The position numbers and the translations under genes were made by a program. The notes below the pieces were generated by a model. The model was not told where the DNA came from and ran no database searches. It worked only from the letters and a program-made list of their open reading frames with translations. 64,000 nt of DNA, taken from the NCBI GenBank assembly GCA_009995225.1, contig JAACPW010000016.1, positions 1 through 64,000 of the forward strand. Reading direction: 5' to 3'. The first letter of the stretch is position 1, and each line of letters begins with the position of its first letter. Of this stretch, positions 43,600 through 53,170 are shown piece by piece. The DNA is from Sphingomonadales bacterium. GTDB lineage: Bacteria > Pseudomonadota > Alphaproteobacteria > Sphingomonadales > Sphingomonadaceae.

Positions 43600-45354
43600 C
43601 TACCCTGCACCCTTCTTGTCTGCCGCTGCGGTCGCTGCCTTCAGCTGCGGGTGCTTGGAATAAAGATAGCTCTGCTGTGCCACCGTCAGGATGTTGGACG
43701 TGACCCAGTAAAGCAGCAGGCCTGCCGCAAAGGGCGCCATCACGAACATGAGGATCCACGGCATGATCGCAAACATCTGCTGCTGGATCGGGTCCATCGC
43801 CGCCGGGTTGAGCTTGAAGGTCAGCCACATCGTAATGCCGAGCAGGATGGCGAGCGGGCCGATCGCCAGGAAGCCCACGACTTCGTAGGGAAGCAATCCG
43901 AACAGATTGAGGATGTGCGCAGGGTCCGGCGCGGACAGGTCGCGGATCCACAGCGCGAAGGGTTCATGCCGCATCTCGATGGCGAGGACCAGCACCTTGT
44001 AGAGCGCGAAGAACACCGGAATCTGGATCACCATCGGCAGGCATCCGGCCAAGGGATTGACCTTTTCATCCTTGTACAGCTTCATGATTTCCTGCTGCTG
44101 GCGCTGCTTGTCGTCCTTGAAGCGTTCCTGGATTGCCTTCATCTTCGGTTGCACGGCCTTCATCGAGGCCATCGAGGCAAAGCCCTTCTGCGCAATCGGG
44201 AACATCAACCCGCGGATCACCACGGTGAGCAGAATGATCGCCACACCGAAATTGCCGACAAGTCCATTCAGCGTGCGCAGCAGCCACAGGATCGGCTTTT
44301 CGACAATCTCGAACCAGCCCCAGCTGATCGCCTTGCCGAAATAGGTGATACCCGCGTCTTCATAAAGATCGAGGATCTGGCTGTCCTTGGCACCTGCATA
44401 AAGGCGCGATTGCTGGGTCAGCGTGCCGCCGGCGGGAACCGTACTGGCCGAATAAAGCAGATCGGCGCGGAACAGCGTGTTGCCGAGCGAACGGAAGCCC
44501 GCATTATCGACCCGCGCAGTACCCGCCCCGTCGCCCGGCACCAATGCGCCAAGCCAATATTGATCGGTAAAGCCAAGCCAGTCGGGCGCGCCTTCGGGAG
44601 TCTCGCCGCCCAGTTCGGCCAGCTCGTCATAGGAATGCGGGTCCCACAGCGTCCCGCCGAAAACGCCGACCGGGCCGGAGTGGGCCACGAACTGGTCGAT
44701 GGTGGCGTTGGTGCTGGTGCGCTTGATCAGGGCAAAGGGCTGGACAATCGCCGCTGCGGCGCTGGCGTTGCGCACGGTCTGCGTGGCGGTGATCATGTAG
44801 TTGGCGTCGACCGCAAAGCGGATTCCATACGTCACGCCTGCGGCATCGGTGCGCGTCAGGGTAACCGGCGTGGTCGGGGTCAGCCGCGCACCATCGGCCT
44901 GCCACAGCAGGTTCGATGGCTGGCGCGCGCCGCCGCTGACAAAGCCGAATTCCGCAAAATACTGACCCGGCGTGCCTTCGGGCGCGAACAGGCGCACGGG
45001 GCCGGAATCCTTGTCCACCGTCTCGCGGTAGTCCTTGAGCACGATGTCATCGATCCGTGCGCCCACAAGGTTGATGGACCCGGCCACGCGCGGCGTGTCG
45101 ATCACCACGCGGTTGCCGCCTGCCAGCGCCTCGGCCAGATCAACCTTGCGCGCCACCGCCGCCGCTTCGCTGCCGAGGTTGGTGGCACCCGCTAACGGAG
45201 CTGCGCCGGGGATCGTGCCATCGGCATCAGGATCGGTCGGCAGCGCCTGCGACGAAATCGCCGCCTCGGGATAGAAATAGCGCATCCCCACGTCCCACCC
45301 CAGAATGAGCAGGCCCGAAAGCACGACAGCGAGCAGAAGATTGCGATTGTCCAA
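43600..45354 (-). CDS. yidC: Membrane protein insertase YidC
   Basis: 584 residues. N-terminal TM (NLLLAVVLSGLLILGWDVGM), a periplasmic beta domain (about 70-360), then the five-TM insertase core with KGFASMASMKAVQPKMKAIQ, CLPMVIQIPVFFALYKVL and MPWILMFVMAPFAAGLLLYW. It inserts proteins into the inner membrane. 85 bp separate it from yidD. Confidence 0.97.
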   Translation of the reverse strand: MDNRNLLLAVVLSGLLILGWDVGMRYFYPEAAISSQALPTDPDADGTIPGAAPLAGATNLGSEAAAVARKVDLAEALAGGNRVVIDTPRVAGSINLVGARIDDIVLKDYRETVDKDSGPVRLFAPEGTPGQYFAEFGFVSGGARQPSNLLWQADGARLTPTTPVTLTRTDAAGVTYGIRFAVDANYMITATQTVRNASAAAAIVQPFALIKRTSTNATIDQFVAHSGPVGVFGGTLWDPHSYDELAELGGETPEGAPDWLGFTDQYWLGALVPGDGAGTARVDNAGFRSLGNTLFRADLLYSASTVPAGGTLTQQSRLYAGAKDSQILDLYEDAGITYFGKAISWGWFEIVEKPILWLLRTLNGLVGNFGVAIILLTVVIRGLMFPIAQKGFASMASMKAVQPKMKAIQERFKDDKQRQQQEIMKLYKDEKVNPLAGCLPMVIQIPVFFALYKVLVLAIEMRHEPFALWIRDLSAPDPAHILNLFGLLPYEVVGFLAIGPLAILLGITMWLTFKLNPAAMDPIQQQMFAIMPWILMFVMAPFAAGLLLYWVTSNILTVAQQSYLYSKHPQLKAATAAADKKGAG

Positions 45355-45439
45355 GTGTTAGATGCCCTGAGATGATGCAACAATAGGTGTATTATGGAGA
45401 TAGGACGGCTCCGTTACCACCCCCCCGCAAATTGCCCTG

Positions 45440-45649
45440 TCAGGGAACGGGATCATGCCCGTGTCCGCCCCAGGGGTGGCAGCGCATTAGCCGCTTAAAT
45501 GCCATCCATCCACCCTTGAGCGCACCATACTTTCCGATCGCCTCGATCGCGTATTGGCTGCACGAGGGGTAATAGCGGCAACTGGGCGGCAGGATGCGTG
45601 AGGGGCCAAGCTGCCAGCCGCGCGCGATGAGGATGAGGATCTGCTTCAC
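45440..45649 (-). CDS. yidD: Membrane protein insertion efficiency factor YidD
   Basis: 69 residues with the YidD signature CRYYPSCSQYAIEAIGKYG, then MAFKRLMRCHPWGGHGHDPV. Start overlaps the rnpA stop by 4 bp. Confidence 0.96.
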   Translation of the reverse strand: MKQILILIARGWQLGPSRILPPSCRYYPSCSQYAIEAIGKYGALKGGWMAFKRLMRCHPWGGHGHDPVP

Positions 45650-46059
45650 CGCTTGGGTTTCCCTCCACGATTGCCCCCACGATTGCCCCCACGATCACCT
45701 TTGCGTGGACGCCGGCCGCCGGACGGATCGCCCCGGCCTTCGCGCGCACGTTCGAGCGCCTTGGCCAGTTCTTGCGCCATCAGATGAAAATCCCGCTCCA
45801 CACCGCCCGCACGGCCGATCAGCACATGATCGTGATCGGGCAGTCCCTGATCCGGCAGTGCGGCGCGCAGCATTTCGCGAAAGCGCCGCTTCATGCGATT
45901 GCGCACCACCGCATTGCCGATCTTCTTGGTGACGGTGATCCCGAAGCGGATGCCCTGACCATCGTTGGAGCGTGTCAGCAACACAAATCCGGCCCGCGCA
46001 TTGCGCAGGCCGCTGTTGGCGCGCAGGAAATCGGCGCGCTTGGTGATGACGGAGATCAT
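45646..46059 (-). CDS. rnpA: Ribonuclease P protein component
   Basis: 137 residues. RnpA signature RFGITVTKKIGNAVVRNRMK then RRFREMLR, preceded by RADFLRAN. It assists tRNA 5' maturation. The C-terminus has a basic GGNRGGNRGG repeat tail, encoded by a small tandem repeat at about 45660-45700, not usual in short RnpA proteins. Confidence 0.95.
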   Translation of the reverse strand: MISVITKRADFLRANSGLRNARAGFVLLTRSNDGQGIRFGITVTKKIGNAVVRNRMKRRFREMLRAALPDQGLPDHDHVLIGRAGGVERDFHLMAQELAKALERAREGRGDPSGGRRPRKGDRGGNRGGNRGGKPKR

Positions 46060-46094
46060 GGGCTCGCAAGGAACGCAGCGGGACAGGCGGCAAA

Positions 46095-46121
46095 AAGCAA
46101 CGGGCTCCCAATGGGAGCCCG
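46095..46121 (-). terminator. Hairpin between rpmH and rnpA
   Basis: A 9-bp perfect stem (46101-46109 with 46113-46121) followed on the minus strand by TTGCTTTTTG. Two more GC hairpins lie upstream (about 46155-46195). Possibly an attenuator that reduces rnpA relative to rpmH. Confidence 0.5.
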
Positions 46122-46206
46122 CAAGCGCGACTGCGCGCCGCGGCTTATGCCGCGAAAGCCCAGCGGGCCGGACGGCCCGCGCCCGGCGCCTGAGGGCGCC
46201 AGAAAA

Positions 46207-46341
46207 TTACGCGCAGAGCTTCTTGCGGCCGCGATTGCGGCGCGCACGAAGAACCTTGCGGCCGCCCGGGGTCGCCTTGCGCGCGAAGAAACCGTGGCGA
46301 CGGGCGCGCACGAGATTGCTGGGTTGGAACGTCCGCTTCAT
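46207..46341 (-). CDS. rpmH: 50S ribosomal protein L34
   Basis: 44 residues: [20 protein letters not shown], then [20 protein letters not shown] and KLCA, the standard L34. It starts the rpmH-rnpA-yidD-yidC-engB cluster. Confidence 0.97.
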   Translation of the reverse strand: MKRTFQPSNLVRARRHGFFARKATPGGRKVLRARRNRGRKKLCA

Positions 46342-46436
46342 ATCATCCTCGAAAAAGCTACCGGCAGATTGATCGGGGTTGCCCCCGCACGTCCGCCGTG
46401 GCCACGCAATCGCGGCCGCAAATCAGACCGGCGCCG

Positions 46437-47486
46437 TTATGGGAAAGCCGGAACAGAGTCAAGCAAACCCGCAGCCAAATCGCCACGCCCAGCGCCGCTC
46501 ACGTCGGCATAAGCCAGCCGGGGCGCTGCCACGCGGGCAGCAGGCAGTGCATGCGGCAGGGGCCACGGGGCGCGCAAGGCATCGGCCCATAGCCGTCCCG
46601 AACGGGCCAGTGCCAGCCGCATGGCGGTCTCGATCTCGTGCGGGACAGCCCGTGTGGCTGGCGCACGCGGCACGGCGGGCGCGATCCAGCGCGCCATATC
46701 GCTGCCTTCAAGCCACAGCGCAGCGGCGTGGGGCACCGAATTGGTCATTGTGTAGAAGGCACGGGCCTCCGCATCGCTCATGCCCATTTCGGCATAGTAA
46801 TCGAGATAGAGCCGGTTTTCAGGCGCATCGGGGGCGAAATCGTCAGGCTCGCGCCCGGCTTCGTCACGCCACGAATGCACTGCAAACAGCGCCCCCGGAT
46901 CCATCGTGCGGCGGGTGCCGGCAAGAAACAGTTCAACCGCGCCCGACCGCGCCGATCCGCCTGCAGGCACATGCGTCGCAAGCCCTGCGGCCCGAATCGC
47001 CCGGCCCAGGCGCAGGTTCGCCAGATCGTGACTGGTGCCGGGAGCGTCGGCAAATACGATCACTTGAAGGCCCGGATAGGCCGCCAGCATCGCAGCAAAG
47101 GCCTGCGGACTGACAGCATCAGTCGAAGCAACCAGAGCGGCGCGCGTTGCGTCGATGACGCGGAACGGGCCGAAGCGCGCGATCCCGGCACGGTTTGCGG
47201 GCAGGCGCGAGGCGTTGGCGATGAAACGGGTCGGTTCGTGATGGACCGTCTCGGTAATGGTCACGCTTTCGCCGCGGGTCAGGATCGTGCTGGCCGTAGG
47301 GGCAAAGGCGGCGGACGTAACGCTGGCGGCGCTATCGTCCACGCGCACCCATGCTTGCGTGGCCGGGTTCCATTCCTCGACCCAGGTAACACGCTCCACC
47401 AGCCGCGCACCCGATTGCGCGAGCGCAGCGCCACCAGGCATCAGCAGCGCAAGAGCAGCAAGGAGGAGAGCGGGCACACGCTTCAT
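46437..47486 (-). CDS. Exported ClpP-fold-like protein
   Basis: 349 residues with signal peptide ending LAQ. The centre (HDLANLRLGRAIRAAGLATH, then VPAGGSARSGAVELFLAGTRR and DPGALFAVHSW) has the ClpP/crotonase-like fold of COG3904 periplasmic proteins. The nucleophile position would be the Ser in SARSGA; a catalytic His is in AVHSW. Function unknown, possibly a serine hydrolase. Confidence in the fold is moderate. Confidence 0.7.
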   Translation of the reverse strand: MKRVPALLLAALALLMPGGAALAQSGARLVERVTWVEEWNPATQAWVRVDDSAASVTSAAFAPTASTILTRGESVTITETVHHEPTRFIANASRLPANRAGIARFGPFRVIDATRAALVASTDAVSPQAFAAMLAAYPGLQVIVFADAPGTSHDLANLRLGRAIRAAGLATHVPAGGSARSGAVELFLAGTRRTMDPGALFAVHSWRDEAGREPDDFAPDAPENRLYLDYYAEMGMSDAEARAFYTMTNSVPHAAALWLEGSDMARWIAPAVPRAPATRAVPHEIETAMRLALARSGRLWADALRAPWPLPHALPAARVAAPRLAYADVSGAGRGDLAAGLLDSVPAFP

Positions 47487-47626
47487 GCCGCGAATGTGCG
47501 CCGGCGAGGTTTCCCAATTCGCAAAGATTTATGCTTTAAATATCCCTTCGCACCCGCACGCAGGCGCTCGACAAGCCTCTCTTAGGATTGCACTATCCGG
47601 CTTCGGGGGACGCAAGGGGCAAGCAG

Positions 47627-49117
47627 ATGGTCGCGCTGGTACGAACGGTTGCCTATCTCGGACTGGAGGCGCGCGCCGTGGAGGTGCAATGCCAGGTCGC
47701 TCCGGGAATGCCGAAGTTCACGGTTGTGGGCCTGCCCGACAAGGCGGTGAGCGAAAGCCGCGAACGGGTGCAGTCGGCGCTGTCGGCGATGGGCCTTGCG
47801 CTGCCGCCCAAGCGGATCACGGTGAACCTGTCGCCCGCCGATCTGCCCAAGGACGGATCGCATTACGATCTGCCGATCGCGCTCGCGCTGCTGGCGGCGA
47901 TGGGCGTCACCGATGCCGAACAGTTGGGGGACTGGATCGCGGTGGGCGAACTGGCGCTGGATGGCCGCGTGGTCGCCAGCCCCGGCGTTCTGATCGCCGC
48001 GCTCCATGCCAGCGAATCGGGAACCGGCCTGATCTGCCCGGCCGATCAGGGGCCCGAAGCACGCTGGGCGAGCGGCGTGCCGGTGCTCGCCCCGCGTGAT
48101 CTGACCAGCCTGCTGGGACATCTGAAAGGAAGCCTGATTCTGCCCGAACCCGCTCGTGGTGAAGTGGCGCAAATCGTGGGCGGAAATGACCTCAAACAGG
48201 TCAAAGGACAAGAAACTGCCAAGCGTGCGCTCGAAATCGCGGCGGCAGGGGGACACAACCTGCTGATGGTCGGCCCGCCCGGATCGGGCAAAAGCCTGCT
48301 CGCCGGTTGCCTCCCCGGCATCCTGCCCGATCTGACACCGGGCGAGGCGCTGGAGGTGTCGATGGTGCAATCGGTCGCGGGCACGCTGGAGGCGGGGCGC
48401 ATCAGCCGCGCCCGCCCGTTCCGCGCGCCGCACCATTCGGCCAGCATGGCGGCGCTGACAGGCGGCGGGCTGAAGGTGCGCCCGGGCGAGGTCAGCCTGG
48501 CGCATCTGGGCGTATTGTTCCTCGACGAGCTGCCCGAATTCCAGCGCCCGGTGCTCGATTCGCTGCGGCAGCCGCTGGAGACCGGACGCGTCGACGTCGC
48601 CCGCGCCAATGCCCATGTGACCTTCCCTGCCCGCGTGCAGCTGGTCGCAGCGATGAACCCTTGCCGCTGTGGCTACGCGGGCGATCCGGCGCGCAACTGC
48701 AACAAGTACCCGCGCTGCGTGGGCGATTATCAGGCGCGATTGTCCGGCCCGCTGCTCGACCGGATCGACCTCCACGTCCACGTCGGCGCGGTCAGTGCGA
48801 TCGACATGGCGCTGCCCCCGCCCGCCGAGGGCAGCGCCGAGGTCGCCCGCCGGGTTGCCGCCGCCCGCGCTGTGCAGGTGGCCCGCGGCGTGCGCTCCAA
48901 TGCCGAGCTGGAAGGCGAGCGGCTTGAAGCCCACGCCACCCCTGACGAGGCAGCCCGCAAGCTGCTGTTGCAAGCGGCGGAGAAATTGCGGCTGTCCGCC
49001 CGCGGCTATACCCGGATGCTGCGCGTTGCACGAACCATCGCGGATCTTGCCGGATCTGACACGGTTGGCCGAGTCCACATTGCCGAGGCGCTATCCTATC
49101 GGCTGATGACGGGTTAA
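47627..49117 (+). CDS. comM: YifB/ComM-family Mg chelatase-like ATPase
   Basis: 496 residues from MVALVRTVAYLGLEARAVEV. An N-terminal Lon-like/ChlI domain is followed by an AAA+ module with Walker A GPPGSGKSLLAG, Walker B FLDELPEF and a zinc-type CRCGYAGD element. ComM/YifB proteins promote branch migration during natural transformation. Whether this strain is competent is unknown. Confidence 0.93.
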   Translation: MVALVRTVAYLGLEARAVEVQCQVAPGMPKFTVVGLPDKAVSESRERVQSALSAMGLALPPKRITVNLSPADLPKDGSHYDLPIALALLAAMGVTDAEQLGDWIAVGELALDGRVVASPGVLIAALHASESGTGLICPADQGPEARWASGVPVLAPRDLTSLLGHLKGSLILPEPARGEVAQIVGGNDLKQVKGQETAKRALEIAAAGGHNLLMVGPPGSGKSLLAGCLPGILPDLTPGEALEVSMVQSVAGTLEAGRISRARPFRAPHHSASMAALTGGGLKVRPGEVSLAHLGVLFLDELPEFQRPVLDSLRQPLETGRVDVARANAHVTFPARVQLVAAMNPCRCGYAGDPARNCNKYPRCVGDYQARLSGPLLDRIDLHVHVGAVSAIDMALPPPAEGSAEVARRVAAARAVQVARGVRSNAELEGERLEAHATPDEAARKLLLQAAEKLRLSARGYTRMLRVARTIADLAGSDTVGRVHIAEALSYRLMTG

Positions 49118-49189
49118 GGAGCCGCCTGAGGCCGCCCCCCCTCCCGGCCGATCAAGGGCGCACTGGCGATTTCGGACGATTCTTCAGTA

Positions 49190-50053
49190 TTGGCGGCAAC
49201 GCAGCCGCGGAAGGCTGCGGCGCTGTGGCAGACAGCCTGGCAGGCGGTGCGCGACACGCCGCAGCGGCGCAAGCTGGCCAGCCTTGCGATCGCACTGGCG
49301 CTCGAGGCGCTCATTTTACTGTTGCTGCTGACCCTCGGCACGCAGTTCGCCGGGAGTGAGGACGGGCGCGAAACCGTTACCACGATGACGTCGATCGAGT
49401 TCGCCGCGCCGCCCGAGCCCGAGGAATCCGAATCGGCCAGCGAAAGCGAAAGCGCCGAAGCGCCAGAACAGCCGCAAACCCCGACACCACCGACACCGCC
49501 AACAACCGAGCCATCCTTGCGCGCCGAAGAGCCGCTGCGCCCCTCCCCGCTGGCAATCAATCCTAGCCCCGCGCCCGCGCCGGAACCTGTGCGTCAGCCG
49601 CCCGCACAGCCCCAGCCCTCGTCACAGCCACAGGCCAGCCCGTCCCCGCCCAAGATCGGCGCACGGATCAGGCCGGGGCGCACCATGGGGCCTGCCGACA
49701 CCGGCAATCCGCGCACCGCGGGCGACAGCCAGCAAGTCGGCACCGCGCCCAATGGCGAGCCGCTGTATGCCGCGCGCTGGTATCGCGAACCGACCGATCA
49801 GGAGCTTTCGGGCTACCTCTCCACCGCCAACGGCCCCGGCTATGCGCTGATCGCCTGCAAGACCGTGGCGGATTACTATGTCGAAGATTGCCAGCTTTTG
49901 AGCGAGGGGCCGCAAGGTTCCATGATCGGCCGCGCCGTGATGGCCGCCGCCTGGCAGTTTCGGGTGCGCCCGGCGCGGATCGGCGGGCGCGAACAATTCG
50001 GCAGCTGGGTGCGGATCCGGATCGACTATTCGGTTCGGCAGGCGCCGCGCTAA
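49190..50053 (+). CDS. TonB-like energy transducer protein
   Basis: 287 residues from a TTG. One TM helix (LASLAIALALEALILLLLLT), a long Pro/Glu/Ser spacer (about 65-165: PEPEESESASESESAEAPEQ, PTPPTPPTTEPS) and a C-terminal beta-rich domain (SGYLSTANGPGYALIACKTV ... AWQFRVRPARIGG) as in TonB-like proteins. No exbB/exbD nearby. Stop overlaps the convergent recQ gene. Confidence 0.7.
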   Translation: MAATQPRKAAALWQTAWQAVRDTPQRRKLASLAIALALEALILLLLLTLGTQFAGSEDGRETVTTMTSIEFAAPPEPEESESASESESAEAPEQPQTPTPPTPPTTEPSLRAEEPLRPSPLAINPSPAPAPEPVRQPPAQPQPSSQPQASPSPPKIGARIRPGRTMGPADTGNPRTAGDSQQVGTAPNGEPLYAARWYREPTDQELSGYLSTANGPGYALIACKTVADYYVEDCQLLSEGPQGSMIGRAVMAAAWQFRVRPARIGGREQFGSWVRIRIDYSVRQAPR

Positions 50054-51843
50054 CCACTCAGGTGATCGCGTACCACCGCGATGAAATCCGGTCCCCAGGT
50101 TTCGAGTTTCTTGGCGCCGACCCCTGCGATGGCGCCCAGTTCACCCAGCGTTTCGGGGCACTGGTTGGCCATGTCGCGCAGCACCGAATCGTGGAAGATG
50201 ACATAGGCCGGGATGCCGTGTTCGCTGGCGAGCGCCTTGCGCCTTGCCCGCAGGGCTTCGAACAGGGGGCTGCCGACCGGGTTGGGCGCGTCACTCCCGC
50301 TGCGCGCACGGCGCGCACGGGGGGCGCGTGCAGGTGGTTCAGCGATGCTGACCCCGGCCTCGCCCTTCAGCACGGCACGCGCGTCCGGCCCCAGCATCAA
50401 GCCGCCATGTTCGGTCGCCGCGAGCATGCCTCGCGCCACCAGGGTGCGCGTAAGCGGGCGCAGCAAAGCCGCCTCGCCCGATTCCACAATGCCGAACACC
50501 GACAGCCGATCGTGCCCACGCGTGGTAATCCGATCGTCGCTCTGCCCGGTCAGCACCTTTTCGATGTGGCCAATGCCGAAGCTCTGCCCGGTGCGATAGA
50601 CAGCCGACAGCAGCTTGCGCGCCAGCTCGCTCGCATCGAGCACCTGCGGCGGATTGTCGCAATTGTCGCAGTTGCCGCAACGCGCGGGCGGATGCTCACC
50701 GAAATGGCGCAGCAGGATCGCGCGGCGGCAATCGGGCGCTTCGACCAGTTGCGCCAGCGTGTTGAGCCGCGCCTGCTCGCCCGCCAGCCGTTCCGGCTCG
50801 ACATCGCCCAGCCATTGCCGCGCGCGGGCAAAATCATTGACGCCCCAGAACAGGTGGGCTTCGGCAGGGTCGCCATCGCGGCCTGCGCGCCCGGTTTCCT
50901 GATAATAGGCCTCGATCGATTTGGGCAGGCCCGCGTGGATCACAAAGCGCACATCGGGCTTGTCGATCCCCATGCCAAAGGCGATGGTGGCGACCATCAC
51001 CATGCTTTCGGACGCCACGAATTGCGCCTGCACCGCCGCGCGGCGCTCAGGCTCAAGCCCCGCATGATAGAACGCCGCCTCGCGGCCCGTGCGGGCGATC
51101 TGGGCGGCGATATCCTCGGTTGCCTTGCGGCTGGGCGCATAGACGATGCCCGCCCCGTCGAGCCGCGCCAGCACATCGTTGATCTGGCGCGCACCATTGT
51201 CGCGCGGCGTTATGGCGTAGCGGATATTGGGCCGGTCGAACCCGGCGACGATCAGGCCTTCGTCCGGGATGCCAAGCTGGCGCAGGATATCCGCCCGCGT
51301 CGCCTGATCGGCGGTGGCGGTGAGCGCCAAGCGCGGGACATCGGCAAAGCGGTCGAGCATCGGCCTGAGGCCGCGATAGTCGGGGCGGAAATCATGCCCC
51401 CATTCGGACACGCAATGCGCTTCGTCGATGGCGAACAGCGATATCCGGGTGCGCTCCAGCAGCGCCTGAAATCCGGAGGTGGCAGCGCGTTCGGGCGCGA
51501 CATAGAGCAGATCGAGCGCGCCTTGCCGAAACGCCTCAGCCGTAGCGGCGTTATCGCTGTCGGCAGACGTCATCGACGCTGCCCGGATACCCGCCGCGCT
51601 GGCCGACCGGATCTGGTCGTGCATCAGCGCGATCAGCGGTGAGACGACAATCGCCGTGCCTTCGCGGGCCAGCGCGGGCACCTGATAGCACAGGCTCTTG
51701 CCCGCCCCTGTGGGCATCAGCGCAAGGGTGTGGGCGCCGCTCATCACCCGCCCGATCACCGCCTCCTGCTGCCCGCGAAACGCGGGAAAGCCGAAAGTGC
51801 GGCGCAACACGTCATGACATTCGGGAGGGGCGACCACACTCAT
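50050..51843 (-). CDS. recQ: ATP-dependent DNA helicase RecQ
   Basis: 597 residues. Walker A MPTGAGKSLCYQ, DEAH box in FAIDEAHCVSEWGHDFRPDY, motif VI YYQETGRAGRDGDP, the RQC zinc site with CGNCDNC, and a C-terminal HRDC domain (EHGIPAYVIFHDSVLRDMA). 3'-5' helicase for recombination and fork repair. Confidence 0.97.
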   Translation of the reverse strand: MSVVAPPECHDVLRRTFGFPAFRGQQEAVIGRVMSGAHTLALMPTGAGKSLCYQVPALAREGTAIVVSPLIALMHDQIRSASAAGIRAASMTSADSDNAATAEAFRQGALDLLYVAPERAATSGFQALLERTRISLFAIDEAHCVSEWGHDFRPDYRGLRPMLDRFADVPRLALTATADQATRADILRQLGIPDEGLIVAGFDRPNIRYAITPRDNGARQINDVLARLDGAGIVYAPSRKATEDIAAQIARTGREAAFYHAGLEPERRAAVQAQFVASESMVMVATIAFGMGIDKPDVRFVIHAGLPKSIEAYYQETGRAGRDGDPAEAHLFWGVNDFARARQWLGDVEPERLAGEQARLNTLAQLVEAPDCRRAILLRHFGEHPPARCGNCDNCDNPPQVLDASELARKLLSAVYRTGQSFGIGHIEKVLTGQSDDRITTRGHDRLSVFGIVESGEAALLRPLTRTLVARGMLAATEHGGLMLGPDARAVLKGEAGVSIAEPPARAPRARRARSGSDAPNPVGSPLFEALRARRKALASEHGIPAYVIFHDSVLRDMANQCPETLGELGAIAGVGAKKLETWGPDFIAVVRDHLSG

Positions 51844-51921
51844 GGCCGCCGCCCTAGCCCATGGCGCGGGAAGAATGCACCTGCCGCGCGGGGGCTATCG
51901 ACGAAAAAAGCGAAAAAGCGC

Positions 51922-52476
51922 CTATCGCGCAGCGGCTGCCTTGGCCGCCTGCAGATCGACGACATCCCCCTTGTCCAGCGCGGCGCCAGGCGTGGCAAAG
52001 GTGCCATCGGCCCGCTTGCCGAGGTCTTCGGGACGCGTCAGCCACAGATCCTGCGGCCCAAGGATGCGGCCATCATGCGCCAGGATGGATACCGGGCCGA
52101 TCGGCAACCGGTCCAGTTCGTCCACCAGCACCGGATCTTCGACCACCGTTTCGCTGCCGTATTTCTGGCCCCACTGGCGCAATGCGAGCATCGCCGGAAG
52201 CAGATCCAGGCCCTTTTCCGTCAACCGGTATTCGATCTTGCGGCGATCATCGGCGCACGGTTCGCGCTTCAGGATGCCGTGCTCGACCAGCTTGGCCAGC
52301 CGGTTGGAAAGGATGTTGCGGGCGATGCCGAGCTCGCTGAGGAACTCTTCGAAGTGCTTGAGACCGTTGAAACTTGCGCGCAGGATCATGAACGACCAGC
52401 GTTCGCCCATCACCTCCAGCGCCTGCGGCAGGCCGCATTCGATCAGCTCGCGCAGCGGTTCTCTCAATTCACCCAT
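51922..52476 (-). CDS. HxlR-family transcriptional regulator
   Basis: 184 residues from MGELREPLRE, with AAGGAA upstream. The winged helix (ALEVMGERWSFMILRASFNG, LGIARNILSNRLAKLVEHGI, KIEYRLTEKGLDLLPA) is that of HxlR regulators. About 75 extra residues follow, ending in a region rich in Asp/Gly. Divergent from the CC_3452-type gene; a perfect palindrome lies between them. Confidence 0.93.
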   Translation of the reverse strand: MGELREPLRELIECGLPQALEVMGERWSFMILRASFNGLKHFEEFLSELGIARNILSNRLAKLVEHGILKREPCADDRRKIEYRLTEKGLDLLPAMLALRQWGQKYGSETVVEDPVLVDELDRLPIGPVSILAHDGRILGPQDLWLTRPEDLGKRADGTFATPGAALDKGDVVDLQAAKAAAAR

Positions 52477-52563
52477 GATGCGTATTCCTTCCCCGTCGGG
52501 GGTCATGTGTAACCGCTTTTTGACGGCCTCACAAAAAAATTCAGTTTCCAGTTGCAACCCGCA

Positions 52564-52575
52564 ACCTACGTAGGT
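52564..52575. promoter_or_regulatory. Perfect 12-bp palindrome, candidate HxlR operator
   Basis: ACCTACGTAGGT, followed by a further TAGGT repeat, lies 88 bp upstream of the HxlR start and 106 bp upstream of the gene at 52682. Its position suits an operator for the HxlR regulator. Confidence 0.5.
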
Positions 52576-52681
52576 AGGTGGCGATTAGCAACTGGTTTCG
52601 AATCGAAATGTTGCATTGCAAAATACCGCGAGTGAGACCAGAGGGCCACGGCCCCAACATAGCAACGCAAGGATTACCCCC

Positions 52682-53026
52682 ATGTTCAACACCCTCTCGA
52701 TTCCCCGCACCGGCAAGCTCGCAATCCTCGCATCGGCGTTGGTCTATACGGGCCTCAGCTTTGGCGTCGCCGGTGGCGCAGCGCCCGCCAATGCCGCTGG
52801 CGCACCCTATTACACCGCCGTGCTGTCGGCCCCGACAAGCGAAACCCGCACCGTCGCTGACGGCGTGGCATGGGCCTGCAAGGATGCCATGTGCGTCGCC
52901 AACAAGACCACTTCTCGCCCGCTGCGCGTGTGCCGTGGCCTGAACCGCAAGTTCGGCGAAATCGCGACCTTCAAGTTCGATGGCGAGGACATGACCGCCG
53001 AAGAGCTGGCCAAGTGCAACGGCTGA
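52682..53026 (+). CDS. CC_3452-type exported protein
   Basis: 114 residues from MFNTLSIPRTGK, preceded by AAGGATTAC. Signal peptide ending NAAG, then the family core YYTAVLSAPTSETRTVADGV and three Cys (WACKDAMC, LRVCRG, plus C near the end) likely disulfide-bonded. Small secreted protein of sphingomonads and caulobacters; role unknown. Confidence 0.85.
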   Translation: MFNTLSIPRTGKLAILASALVYTGLSFGVAGGAAPANAAGAPYYTAVLSAPTSETRTVADGVAWACKDAMCVANKTTSRPLRVCRGLNRKFGEIATFKFDGEDMTAEELAKCNG

Positions 53027-53170
53027 TCCCGGCCTGATACTGCGTCCCCTCTCTGTACGGCTTTCCTCTCCCGCCGTGACAGAGCTCCACGACCCCCGGC
53101 GCCCGCTGATCCCACAGCGCGCGACCGGGGGTTTTGATTGCCGGACAGCGCGTGGACGAAGGCTAAGACC

